DNA of 64,000 nt from Rhodobacterales bacterium (GTDB lineage: Bacteria; Pseudomonadota; Alphaproteobacteria; Rhizobiales; Stappiaceae): the NCBI GenBank assembly GCA_008107755.1, contig VIRH01000124.1:1-64000 (forward strand), in the 5' to 3' direction. The notes beneath the pieces were generated by a model. That model worked only from the letters and a program-made list of their open reading frames with translations, was not told the origin of the DNA and searched no databases. Position numbers and translations under genes: made by a program. How positions within the stretch are numbered: the first letter of the stretch is position 1; the number at the start of each line of letters is the position of its first letter. This document shows, in pieces, positions 1-8,148 of the stretch.

Positions 1-13
1 GCTGGCGGGGATC

Positions 14-898
14 ATGGAAACCGTTTCGGAAAATCGATGTTTCGGTGGCGTGCAAAGGGTTTATCGGCACGAGTCCGGCATCTGCGGGAGCAAGATGACC
101 TTTGCTGTCTATACACCGCCGCAAGCCGACGACGGACCGGTGCCTTGTCTCTGGTATCTGTCGGGGCTGACATGCACGCACGAGAATGCGATGACAAAAG
201 CGGGTCTGCAGTTTCATGCCGCTCTGCACGGGATTGCGATCGTTTTTCCCGACACGAGCCCGCGCGGCGAGGATGTTGCGGACGATGAAGCCTACGATCT
301 TGGTCAGGGCGCGGGCTTTTACGTCAACGCGACCAAGGCGCCCTGGAATGCGCACTTCAGCATGTACGACTATGTGGTGAGCGAACTGCGGGACCTTGTC
401 GTCAGTGCGCTGCCGGTGAACGGACGCCATGGGATCACCGGCCACTCCATGGGTGGACATGGCGCTCTCGTCATTGCCCTTCGCAACCCGGATCTCTTTC
501 AATCGGTATCTGCATTTGCGCCAATTACCAACCCGACCCAGTCGGACTGGGGGCGCCGGCAGCTTGCCGCATATCTCGGCGACGACGAATCCGCCTGGGC
601 CGACTACGACGCAACGATCCTTCTGAAGGAACGGGGATGGAGCGGCGACATCTTGATCGATCAGGGGGCCGACGATCAGTTCATCGACCTCCTGCGACCT
701 CATGCTCTGGCGGAAGTCCTGACACAGACCCGCCAACCGGGTGTCATCCGCATGCAGGAGGGGTACGACCATTCCTATTTTTTCGTCTCGACCTTTGGCG
801 GAGACCACGTGGCCTGGCATGCGAAGAGGCTGAATGGCCAGCATCGGCAACCCGCCGGTGCGTCCCCGAACTCTGCAGCAAACGGGGAGCAAGAATGA
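14..898 (+). CDS. fghA: S-formylglutathione hydrolase
   Basis: Cytoplasmic esterase of the glutathione-dependent formaldehyde pathway; it hydrolyses S-formylglutathione to formate and glutathione. The 294-residue alpha/beta hydrolase has the usual family length. The nucleophile elbow GHSMGG places Ser145, an Asp pair lies near residue 220 (GADDQF), and the late His253 lies in YDHSYFF, giving a plausible Ser-Asp-His triad. The ATG at 14 follows a GCGGGG stretch at the window edge. It lies about 300 bases upstream of xoxF on the same strand, fitting removal of methanol-derived formaldehyde. The dehydrogenase that makes its substrate is not visible and may lie left of base 1. Confidence 0.95.
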   Translation: METVSENRCFGGVQRVYRHESGICGSKMTFAVYTPPQADDGPVPCLWYLSGLTCTHENAMTKAGLQFHAALHGIAIVFPDTSPRGEDVADDEAYDLGQGAGFYVNATKAPWNAHFSMYDYVVSELRDLVVSALPVNGRHGITGHSMGGHGALVIALRNPDLFQSVSAFAPITNPTQSDWGRRQLAAYLGDDESAWADYDATILLKERGWSGDILIDQGADDQFIDLLRPHALAEVLTQTRQPGVIRMQEGYDHSYFFVSTFGGDHVAWHAKRLNGQHRQPAGASPNSAANGEQE

Positions 899-1064
899 TT
901 GCGCACCCATTGCACATGAGAGAGCGCTGAAGATCGGCGATCCGGACAGACGACCCGCCACTGAATGGCTGGATCGTCGCGAGAAAGACGCCTTGTCAGG
1001 CGCATGACGATCAAGGGACGCGAGCCGCCCCGCTGAAGACAGGAAGGAGATCAAGAACGATATT

Positions 1065-1073
1065 TGGGAGGAG
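1065..1073 (+). promoter_or_regulatory. Candidate sRNA pairing site in the xoxF leader
   Basis: TGGGAGGAG is a perfect 9-base complement of the CTCCTCCCA core in the hairpin loops of the RNAs at 28.5 and 29.2 kb. No ATG, GTG or TTG follows at ribosome-binding distance, so it is not an ordinary Shine-Dalgarno site. Whether it is transcribed depends on the xoxF start site, which I cannot see. Confidence 0.35.
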
Positions 1074-1102
1074 CCGGCTGCTCACCAGTTCGAGGGACAT
1101 TG

Positions 1103-1195
1103 ATGCGCAACATCATGCGTATTCGAAAGCGCCTCGCAGGTCGTTCGCCGGAGATACGCATATCAAACCGACATCATCATGGGAGGTTACGATGA
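1103..1195 (+). CDS. Possible 30-codon leader peptide overlapping the xoxF start
   Basis: A short frame starts at ATG 1103, five bases after AGGGA (1093-1097), and runs 30 codons to a TGA at 1193-1195 that overlaps the xoxF ATG (ATGA arrangement). The peptide would be very basic, with many Arg residues and three consecutive His near the end. The good ribosome site and ATGA overlap suggest translational coupling. The peptide resembles nothing I know, and a chance frame in G+C-rich DNA remains quite possible. Confidence 0.35.
   Translation: MRNIMRIRKRLAGRSPEIRISNRHHHGRLR
1115..1161 (+). repeat. Inverted repeat in the xoxF leader
   Basis: ATGCGTAT at 1115-1122 is matched by ATACGCAT at 1154-1161, an 8-bp perfect inverted repeat with a 31-base spacer just upstream of the xoxF ribosome site (GGGAGG, 1181-1186). 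It could fold in the leader RNA or act as a protein site. No function can be assigned from sequence alone. Confidence 0.3.
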
Positions 1196-2991
1196 GAAGG
1201 CTTATGATTTCAGCGTTGGTGCTGGGCTTTTGCACGGGCAGTGCCTATGCAAATGACGAGCTCCAGGAACTGATCGAAGACCCGGGACAATGGGCGATCC
1301 AGACCGGCGATTACAAGAACCACCGCTACTCGGAACTTGACGAGATCAACAAGGAAAATGTGGGAGATCTCCATGTCTCGTGGACGTTCTCGACCGGTGT
1401 GCTGCGCGGCCATGAAGGCTCCCCGCTCGTTATCGACGGGATCATGTATGTTCACACTCCCTTCCCTAACATTGTCTACGCGCTCGATCTGAAGGACGAA
1501 GGCAAGATCATCTGGAAATACGAGCCGAAACAGGATCCAAACGTCATCCCTGTCATGTGCTGCGACACGGTCTACCGCGGCGTCGCTTATGCAGACGGCA
1601 AGATCATCCTGCACCAGGCCGATACCAAGGTGGTTGCCCTCGATTCCAAGACCGGTGAAGTGGTCTGGAGCGTCGTCAATGGCGATCCGTCGAAGGGGGA
1701 AACCAACACGGCCACCGTTCTGCCCGTCAACGACAAGGTCCTGGTTGGAATCTCCGGTGGCGAATTCGGTGTCCGCGGTTCTGTGACCGCCTACAATCTT
1801 GAGGATGGATCGCAAGTCTGGCGGGCCTATTCCATGGGGCCGGATAGCGACATGCTAGTCGATCCGGAAAAAACCATGCATCTCGGCAAGCCCATCGGCA
1901 AGAATTCAAGCCTGGCCACCTGGGAAGGAGATCAGTGGAAGATTGGCGGCGGAACGACATGGGGCTGGTACGCTTATGACCCGGAGGAAAACCTGGTCTA
2001 TTACGGCACCGGAAACCCATCGACCTGGAACCCGGCACAGCGCCCGGGAGACAATCGTTGGTCCATGACCATCATGGCCCGCGATCTCGACACGGGAATG
2101 GCTCGCTGGTTCTACCAGATGACACCTCATGACGAATGGGACTATGACGGGGTCAATGAAATGATCCTGACGGACCAGGAGTTCAACGGCGAGCAGCGCA
2201 AGCTTCTCACTCATTTCGACCGCAACGGTTTCGGCTACACAATGGACCGGCTGACGGGCGAATTGCTCGTGGCGGAAAAATACGATCCGGCCGTGAACTG
2301 GGCAACCCATGTGGAAATGGACAAGGACTCCGTTCAATACGGGCGTCCGCAAGTTGTTGCCGAGTTCTCCACCGAGCAGAACGGTGAAGACGTGAACTCC
2401 ACCGGCATCTGCCCAGCCGCTCTCGGTACCAAGGACCAGCAGCCTTCGGCCTATTCGCCGAAGACCGGTCTGTTCTACGTGCCGACCAACCATGTCTGCA
2501 TGGACTATGAGCCCTTCCGGGTCGCCTATGCGGCCGGTCAGCCCTATGTCGGGGCAACCCTGTCGATGTATCCGCCGTCCAACAGCCATGGCGGCATGGG
2601 CAATTTCATTGCCTGGGATAATGAAAAGGGCGAAATCAAATGGTCCCTGCCGGAGCGTTTCTCGGTCTGGTCCGGCGCGCTGGCGACCGCTGGGGACATC
2701 GTCTTCTACGGCACGCTGGAGGGCTATCTGAAGGCGATCGATTCCGAAACCGGCGAGGAACTCTACAAGTTCAAGACCCCGTCCGGGATCATCGGTAACG
2801 TCATGACCTACACCCTCGACGGCAAGCAATATATCGCCGTTCTGTCGGGTGTCGGCGGATGGGCGGGCATCGGCCTGGCGGCCGGTCTGACCAACCCGAC
2901 CGAGGGTCTCGGCGCCGTGGGTGGCTATGCGGCCCTCAGCGACTATACGGCGCTTGGCGGCCAGCTGACCGTCTTCTCGCTTCCGAACTGA
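1192..2991 (+). CDS. xoxF: Lanthanide-dependent PQQ methanol dehydrogenase XoxF
   Basis: Periplasmic quinoprotein that oxidises methanol (and often formaldehyde), passing electrons to cytochrome XoxG. The 599 residues begin with a signal peptide ending near AYA at residue 20. The vicinal Cys123-Cys124 of PQQ dehydrogenases is present. The active site reads DEWDYDG: catalytic Asp317 is followed two residues later by Asp319, the extra carboxylate typical of lanthanide XoxF and replaced in calcium MxaF. Tryptophan-docking repeats such as GEVVW recur along the propeller. The start is set by GGGAGG at 1181-1186. xoxG and xoxJ follow; no mxa genes are visible. Confidence 0.97.
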   Translation: MRRLMISALVLGFCTGSAYANDELQELIEDPGQWAIQTGDYKNHRYSELDEINKENVGDLHVSWTFSTGVLRGHEGSPLVIDGIMYVHTPFPNIVYALDLKDEGKIIWKYEPKQDPNVIPVMCCDTVYRGVAYADGKIILHQADTKVVALDSKTGEVVWSVVNGDPSKGETNTATVLPVNDKVLVGISGGEFGVRGSVTAYNLEDGSQVWRAYSMGPDSDMLVDPEKTMHLGKPIGKNSSLATWEGDQWKIGGGTTWGWYAYDPEENLVYYGTGNPSTWNPAQRPGDNRWSMTIMARDLDTGMARWFYQMTPHDEWDYDGVNEMILTDQEFNGEQRKLLTHFDRNGFGYTMDRLTGELLVAEKYDPAVNWATHVEMDKDSVQYGRPQVVAEFSTEQNGEDVNSTGICPAALGTKDQQPSAYSPKTGLFYVPTNHVCMDYEPFRVAYAAGQPYVGATLSMYPPSNSHGGMGNFIAWDNEKGEIKWSLPERFSVWSGALATAGDIVFYGTLEGYLKAIDSETGEELYKFKTPSGIIGNVMTYTLDGKQYIAVLSGVGGWAGIGLAAGLTNPTEGLGAVGGYAALSDYTALGGQLTVFSLPN

Positions 2992-3003
2992 TCGGACGCG
3001 TTT

Positions 3004-3036
3004 CCGGGTCGGCGCGCGAACCTCGCGCCGACCCGG
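3004..3036 (+). terminator. Hairpin between xoxF and xoxG
   Basis: CCGGGTCGGCGCG (3004-3016) pairs perfectly over 13 bp with 3024-3036 around a 7-base loop, starting 13 bases after the xoxF stop. No T-run follows. It therefore looks more like a partial terminator or an mRNA-stabilising processing hairpin, which could set the xoxF to xoxG ratio, than a full intrinsic terminator. Confidence 0.55.
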
Positions 3037-3121
3037 GCATCGCTCGGGAGTCTCCCGCAAGAAAGCGGGTCCGCGGATGGTGCCTTTGCCAGCCGCCAGA
3101 TCAATCATCCAGGAACGTGAA

Positions 3122-3649
3122 ATGCAGAAAACAAAAGTTGTGCTGACCGCCGTTGCTCTGATCGCCGGCTCCGTGCCGGGCCTTCTGGCCGACGAACTGG
3201 ACCATGTTGCGAATATCAAGCCTGCCTACGAAGAGGGTGGCCACTATTTCACTGCGGAAGACATTCCTACCTACAACATCAAGGAAGACGGCACCGTCGA
3301 CTGGCCGACCTATTCCGGGTTCCGCCGCTATCACTCCGAATGCCATGTCTGTCACGGGCCGGAGGGCGAAGGGTCTACCTATGCGCCAGCCCTCAAGGTA
3401 TCTGTGCTGAACATGGACTATTACGATTTCCTGGAGGTGGTGACCAATGGGCGCCAGAAGGTGAACGCGTCCGAAAACTCCGTCATGCCGGAACTGGGCA
3501 CCAACCCGAATGTCATGTGCTACATCAACGATATCTACGTGTACCTGAAGGCACGTGGAACAGGAGACCTCGGGCGCGGACGGCCAGCCAAGAAAGAAGC
3601 CAAGAGCGACGCGATCCGGGAAGAAGAGAATGCTTGCCTCGCACAATAA
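3122..3649 (+). CDS. xoxG: Cytochrome c electron acceptor of XoxF (XoxG type)
   Basis: Periplasmic class I cytochrome c, the likely physiological electron acceptor for XoxF. The 175-residue product has a signal peptide (hydrophobic stretch at residues 5-18, cleavage near LLADE), one haem site Cys74-His-Val-Cys77-His78 with GPEGEG after it, and a later Met in NSVMPELG that could be the sixth ligand. The C-terminus is a Lys/Glu-rich tail. The ATG at 3122 is preferred over an in-frame start 45 bases upstream because AGGAA sits at 3111-3115. The last 20 bases overlap xoxJ. Confidence 0.9.
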   Translation: MQKTKVVLTAVALIAGSVPGLLADELDHVANIKPAYEEGGHYFTAEDIPTYNIKEDGTVDWPTYSGFRRYHSECHVCHGPEGEGSTYAPALKVSVLNMDYYDFLEVVTNGRQKVNASENSVMPELGTNPNVMCYINDIYVYLKARGTGDLGRGRPAKKEAKSDAIREEENACLAQ

Positions 3650-4571
3650 GCAACCCGCTCCCGTTCATCTGTGCGGGCGTGCCGACCTGTTCGAAGTGAG
3701 TTCGGCCATCCGGCAGACATTCCGGCAGCTTCGCCCGGTTCTCCACCCGATCGCGGCAGGTGCCGCAATGGTGGCGGGGCTTGTCTGTGCCTCGCTTCCT
3801 GGCAACGCGCAAACATCCGACCTTGTTTCTCGCAATGCCTTCAGGGTCTGCGCGGACCCGGCGAACTATCCGATGTCGGACGATGCCGGAAACGGATACG
3901 AAAACAAGCTCGCGGAGCTTTTCGCTGCAAAGCTGGACCTTCCGGTTTCCTACACCTGGTATCCGATGGCGACAGGTTTCATCCGCAACACCCTGAGGGC
4001 CAACCGCTGCGACGTGGTGATGGGATATGCCCAGGGGCATGAAATGGTCTTGAACACCAACCACTACATGACGTCGGTCTATACGCTGATCGTTCCGAGG
4101 GACAGTGACCTTGCCGGGGTAACGCAGCTTTCCGATGATCGCCTCAACGACAAACGGATCGGGATCGTCGCCGGCTCGCCGCCCGCGACACACATGGCGC
4201 GCAACGGCCTCCTGGCCAAGGCACGTCCCTATGCCCTTGTGGTCGACCGGCGATACGAGTCCCCCACGATCGACATGCTGAATGACCTCGCCGCCGGGGA
4301 GATAGATGCAGCAATCCTGTGGGGGCCTATCGGCGGGCCACTCGTCAAGACGGACTACACGGATTTTCAGGTCACGCCGCTGATCAGGGAATCATTGCCC
4401 CCTCGCCTCTTTTTCCGGATCACGATGGGGGTGAGGCAGGGAGAAAAGGTTTGGGAGCGGAAGCTGAATTCCCTTATCAGGCGCAACCGCGAGGAAATCG
4501 ATGCCATGTTGCTCGATGCGGGTGTCCCGCTTCTCAATGACATGGGAACCGCTCTTTACGGCGAGGAATGA
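3630..4571 (+). CDS. xoxJ: XoxJ-like periplasmic substrate-binding protein
   Basis: Family of periplasmic binding proteins associated with quinoprotein dehydrogenases; XoxJ/MoxJ proteins are thought to help assemble or activate the methanol dehydrogenase rather than import a solute. The 314-residue product has a long basic N-terminal region, a hydrophobic segment near residues 42-55 and a likely cleavage near residue 60. The mature part starts with FRVCADPANYPMS, the typical opening of this family. Start ATG 3630 follows GGGAAGAAG and overlaps xoxG by 20 bases, indicating translational coupling. The gene order xoxF-xoxG-xoxJ is the common arrangement. Confidence 0.88.
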   Translation: MLASHNKQPAPVHLCGRADLFEVSSAIRQTFRQLRPVLHPIAAGAAMVAGLVCASLPGNAQTSDLVSRNAFRVCADPANYPMSDDAGNGYENKLAELFAAKLDLPVSYTWYPMATGFIRNTLRANRCDVVMGYAQGHEMVLNTNHYMTSVYTLIVPRDSDLAGVTQLSDDRLNDKRIGIVAGSPPATHMARNGLLAKARPYALVVDRRYESPTIDMLNDLAAGEIDAAILWGPIGGPLVKTDYTDFQVTPLIRESLPPRLFFRITMGVRQGEKVWERKLNSLIRRNREEIDAMLLDAGVPLLNDMGTALYGEE

Positions 4572-4573
4572 GA

Positions 4574-5176
4574 ATGCTTACGGATTCAGCCAAGGAAAGC
4601 TCAGGCGTGGTACGTTGCGCGCTGCACCTGGCCGTTTTCCGGGCCTTTCTGGCTCTCATGGCAGTGCATACCTTTTCGTCTGAGCTTGCGGCGCAGGCTG
4701 CTCCGGAACCTGCCGGCTACCGCGGAGAGCCGTATCGCGCACCGGTGCCGGAAACCCTGACCGGGGGATATGTCGTCACCACGCAAGAGGCACATGCGCT
4801 CTGGGACAAAGGCGGGACCGCCTTCATAGATGTCCTGCCTCGCCCACCGAAACCGGACAACCTGCCGGCCGGAACGATCTGGCACGAGAAATCCAGGTTC
4901 TCGATCCCGGGGAGTACATGGCTGCCCAATGTCGGCTATGAGAAAATACCACGAGCCACAGAAAATTATTTCCGGGACGGATTGGCCAAGGTCACCGACG
5001 GAGTTGCCGCTCATCCTGTTCTTTTTTTTTGCCTCGATGAGTGCTGGATGTCCTGGAACGCTGCAAAACGAGCAATCGAAATGGGCTATGTGACCGTTTA
5101 CTGGTACCCGGAAGGCACGGACGGCTGGACCTTCGAGGATTTTCCGGTGGAACAGCTTAAGCCGGAGCCGCAATAG
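4574..5176 (+). CDS. Rhodanese-like PQQ catabolism-associated CXXCW-family protein
   Basis: Exported rhodanese-fold protein of the family named for a CXXCW motif (TIGR03865 type) found beside PQQ alcohol dehydrogenases; function unknown, possibly redox or maturation. The 200 residues carry a signal peptide (hydrophobic FRAFLALMAVHTFSS) and then a rhodanese-like domain. The motif here reads CLDECW, with three residues between the cysteines, followed by MSWNAAKRA. The ATG at 4574 is preferred over 4568 because GAGGA (4563-4567) is then six bases upstream. The xoxJ stop lies just before it, so translation is probably coupled. Confidence 0.8.
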   Translation: MLTDSAKESSGVVRCALHLAVFRAFLALMAVHTFSSELAAQAAPEPAGYRGEPYRAPVPETLTGGYVVTTQEAHALWDKGGTAFIDVLPRPPKPDNLPAGTIWHEKSRFSIPGSTWLPNVGYEKIPRATENYFRDGLAKVTDGVAAHPVLFFCLDECWMSWNAAKRAIEMGYVTVYWYPEGTDGWTFEDFPVEQLKPEPQ

Positions 5177-5188
5177 GGTGGCGGGCTT

Positions 5189-5689
5189 TCAATTCGCAAA
5201 GAATGCATATTTCAGGATGTAGTTCATCCCCTTGCTCCAGGAAACGTCAGTGTTTGACCGAATTCCGACCGAGCGTGCCCGCACGATTTCTCCGGTTTCG
5301 CTATCCCGCAGAATAAGCTGGATTGACAGGATCAGGTTGGAGACCTTGTTGACGGCACCGACAAGTGCGTAATCCGCCCCGAGTTCTTTCGCGAGCCGAA
5401 CGTCGCATCCGTAGCATTGCGATGGATTTGTGATCTCGGAGAGTTTTTCCGCCACTGGTGCGACGTCGACGAGAACCAGTCCTTCCGCCTCGAACCTCTC
5501 CTTGACCAGCTTTTCGAGAAGGGCCAGCCGTTCCGTCTGGTCAGCGCGCGCACCGTCGTACGCGCCCTCGGTGGAATAGTCGACAAACCCCATTCCCAAA
5601 AAGGCAACAGTCTTGCCTGGTCCGAAGTCATCTGCGCGTGCGGCTGCGGCGCAGCAGACAAGCACGACAAGGATGAGAATGGAGCGCAT
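5189..5689 (-). CDS. Exported DUF2380/DUF3280-like protein
   Basis: Small periplasmic protein of unknown function, 166 residues, with a signal peptide (ILILVVLVCCAAAARA). The mature part resembles DUF2380/DUF3280 proteins: an early beta strand KTVAFLGMGFVDYSTEG, a Cys pair in QCYGCDVRLAKELGADYALVG and a later KVSNLILSIQL. Relatives are often beside methanol oxidation genes. The ATG at 5689 has AGGA seven bases upstream; a GTG at 5695 is less well placed. It converges on the rhodanese-like gene and diverges from the binding-protein gene at 5806, the only gene of the 1-13 kb island on the minus strand. Confidence 0.7.
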   Translation of the reverse strand: MRSILILVVLVCCAAAARADDFGPGKTVAFLGMGFVDYSTEGAYDGARADQTERLALLEKLVKERFEAEGLVLVDVAPVAEKLSEITNPSQCYGCDVRLAKELGADYALVGAVNKVSNLILSIQLILRDSETGEIVRARSVGIRSNTDVSWSKGMNYILKYAFFAN

Positions 5690-5805
5690 CGCCACATCCT
5701 ATGCGCGCAGGCCCGCTTCACAATAGATCCTAAAGTATCGGTTCTTTTGACAGTATTCTGTCTGGCACACTCAACACAAAGCACGCAATACGGGAAACGT
5801 CTGAA

Positions 5806-7041
5806 ATGAGAATGCATCCGCAGATCCGCTCAATGGTCTGCCGCGTCGCTTGCGTCGCAATTCTTGCCATTTGGGGTATCTGCGCTGCCCTCCCTGCGTC
5901 TGCTGTCGCCGCACAGGTAAGGATCGGCGTGCTGAGGGTCGACCGCCCGGTGCTTGTGCCTGTTTCACGCTTTGATGCGAAACCGGACGATCTCGGATTT
6001 GCCGGAGGCATGCTGGGCAATGACGATAATCAGACGACCGGGTCCTTTCTCGGACATGAATACGTCCTCGAGACGAGGGCGATTCCGCCAGACGAAACAC
6101 AAGAAGGCGTGCGCAGCCTGACGGATAACGGAGCCGTGTTTCTTGTCGTTCTCGGGACCGGTGACGATGTGCTGACAGCCGCTGATGCAGCCGGTCCCGA
6201 TGTACTCGTGTTCAACGCGGGGGCACCGGATGCAAATCTCCGCGACACGGATTGCCGCGCCAATCTTTTTCACGTCGCCCCGAGCCGGGCCATGCTGGCG
6301 GATGCCATTGCCCAGTTTCTCGTGTGGAAGAAATGGGACCGCTGGCTCCTCATCGAAGGCTCGAACCCGGATGACGGGAAACTTGCAGGAGCGTATCGGC
6401 GGGCGGCAGCGAAATTCGGCGCGCAGATCGTCGACGAAAGGGTTTTCGAGGATACGGGCGGGTCAAGGCGCGCAGACAGCGGCATCGTGCTCGTTCAACG
6501 GCAAGTCCCTGTCTTCACGCAAAAGGCGCCCGATCACGATGTCATCGTTGCCGCCGACGAGAGCGACGTATTCGCCCTCTACCTGCCGTATCATTCCTGG
6601 GAACCCCGACCGGTGGCCGGATCCGGCGGTCTACGCCCCGTAAACTTCGACGCAACGATCGAGGCCTGGGGTGCCACCCAGTTTCAGGGACGTTTCGAAA
6701 AACTCGCCGGCCGCTACATCCATCCCGAAGATTACAACGTCTGGCTGGCGTCGCGCGTGATCGGAGAAGCCGTCACCAGAACCTCAAGCGCAGATCCGCG
6801 CAAGGTGCGGGACTATCTCTTGAGCGACGAATTCGAACTGGCGGCTTTCAAAGGGCAGAAGGTCACTTTCAGGCCCTGGAACGGTCAATTGCGCCAGCCG
6901 ATCCTTCTGACGGACAGCAAGATCACCGTCAGCGTGTCTCCTCAGGATGGGTTTCTCCATCAGCGTTCGCCACTAGACACCATGGGCCTCGATCAACCCG
7001 AGTCCGCCTGCACCGCATTCCAAACCAGGAGCAATCCATGA
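5806..7041 (+). CDS. ABC substrate-binding protein, PQQ alcohol dehydrogenase system (LutA/Ped-like)
   Basis: Periplasmic binding protein of the branched-chain-amino-acid type I fold, in the subfamily tied to PQQ alcohol dehydrogenases (TIGR03863 type). The 411 residues start with a signal peptide ending near SAVAA (about residue 36), then VRIGVLRVDRP. Relatives in Pseudomonas (Ped ABC) and Methylobacterium (Lut) clusters are linked to lanthanide-dependent growth, so a role in lanthanide acquisition is inferred, not shown. The stop overlaps the next start (ATGA at 7038). The 116-base gap to the divergent gene at 5689 is the likely promoter. Confidence 0.8.
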   Translation: MRMHPQIRSMVCRVACVAILAIWGICAALPASAVAAQVRIGVLRVDRPVLVPVSRFDAKPDDLGFAGGMLGNDDNQTTGSFLGHEYVLETRAIPPDETQEGVRSLTDNGAVFLVVLGTGDDVLTAADAAGPDVLVFNAGAPDANLRDTDCRANLFHVAPSRAMLADAIAQFLVWKKWDRWLLIEGSNPDDGKLAGAYRRAAAKFGAQIVDERVFEDTGGSRRADSGIVLVQRQVPVFTQKAPDHDVIVAADESDVFALYLPYHSWEPRPVAGSGGLRPVNFDATIEAWGATQFQGRFEKLAGRYIHPEDYNVWLASRVIGEAVTRTSSADPRKVRDYLLSDEFELAAFKGQKVTFRPWNGQLRQPILLTDSKITVSVSPQDGFLHQRSPLDTMGLDQPESACTAFQTRSNP

Positions 7042-8054
7042 AGCGTCCCTCTCGCATGGCATCCGTCGCTCCCGTCGTTGGTGCGGGGCTCGTTGGAGTG
7101 GTGACATCATTCCTTGCTCTCTCCGGGCCCGCCCTGGCGAACAAGGCTTTTGTGAGCAACGAAAAGGGGAACACCGTATCGGTCATCGATACCGACAGCT
7201 GGGAGACGGAAACAGAATTCGCAGTCGGAAACAGGCCCCGCGGCATCGGAATAAGTCCGGACGGGAAGCACCTTTACGTCTGTGCCTCAGACGACGACAC
7301 GATCCAGGTGATAGACACGGAAAGCTATGACTTTCTCTGGTCCCTGCCCTCAGGTCCCGATCCGGAACTTTTCGTCCTCAGCCCGGACGGCGCCATGCTC
7401 TACGTGTCCAATGAGGACGACAATCTCGTCACTGTCGTCGACACTTCAAAAAAAACAGTGGTCGCCGAGATACCAGTCGGCGTCGAGCCCGAGGGAATGG
7501 CGGTCAGCCCGGACATGCGGTTCATCGTCAACACCTCCGAGACGACCAACATGGCGCATTTCATCGCGTCCGCTGACTACAAGATCAAACACAATGTGCT
7601 GGTCGATCAGCGGCCGCGCTACGCCCGCTTCACGGGAGACGGCAGCACGCTTTTCGTCAGCTCGGAGATCGGTGGCACGGTTTCCGTGATCGATATGCTG
7701 GGCGAGACCGGTCCGGAGCTTGAATCCAAGATAGGTTTCGAGGTTTCCGGCGTTCAGCCCGAATGGCTGCAGCCGGTGGGAATGCGGATCACGTCCGACA
7801 ACAAATGGCTTTTCGTGGCGCTCGGCCCCGCAAACCGGGTGGCTGTGATCGACGTCGAGAGCCGGGAGGTGGTTCGCTACATTCTGGTCGGCCAGCGAGT
7901 CTGGCAGCTGGAATTCACGCCGGACGAAAAATACCTGCTGACCACCAACGGCAATTCCAACGACGTCACCGTAATCGACGTCGCAGCGCAGGAACCCATC
8001 AAATCGATCCAGGTCGGACAACAACCATGGGGCGTCGTCGTAACGCCGGACTGA
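7038..8054 (+). CDS. YVTN-family beta-propeller protein, PQQ system-associated
   Basis: Exported seven-bladed beta-propeller of the YVTN/TIGR03866 type, 338 residues. After a signal peptide (hydrophobic segment near residues 9-30, cleavage near ALA) come repeats of the form VSVIDT...VGNRPRGIGISPDGKHLYV, recurring about every 42 residues to the end. The family accompanies PQQ dehydrogenases and the associated ABC transporter; its biochemical role is unknown, perhaps a scaffold or ligand-binding partner. AGGAG sits upstream and the ATG overlaps the previous stop, so it is translationally coupled to the binding protein. Confidence 0.85.
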   Translation: MKRPSRMASVAPVVGAGLVGVVTSFLALSGPALANKAFVSNEKGNTVSVIDTDSWETETEFAVGNRPRGIGISPDGKHLYVCASDDDTIQVIDTESYDFLWSLPSGPDPELFVLSPDGAMLYVSNEDDNLVTVVDTSKKTVVAEIPVGVEPEGMAVSPDMRFIVNTSETTNMAHFIASADYKIKHNVLVDQRPRYARFTGDGSTLFVSSEIGGTVSVIDMLGETGPELESKIGFEVSGVQPEWLQPVGMRITSDNKWLFVALGPANRVAVIDVESREVVRYILVGQRVWQLEFTPDEKYLLTTNGNSNDVTVIDVAAQEPIKSIQVGQQPWGVVVTPD

Positions 8055-8148
8055 AGGACGGGTGACGATCCGGCGGAGTGACACAACCAGAACAAGGGGA
8101 CGCGGCACCCGCTAAAGGCGGAACACCACGTTGTCAGGGAGGAACATC

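Noticed and set aside
1192..2991. Calcium-type MxaF methanol dehydrogenase
   Set aside because: Asp two residues after the catalytic Asp (WDYDG) and xoxG/xoxJ neighbours mark XoxF; no mxaI or mxa accessory genes.
1906..3219. 437-codon open frame on the minus strand opposite xoxF
   Set aside because: Shadow of xoxF: no domain, no ribosome site, and the plus-strand product is certain.
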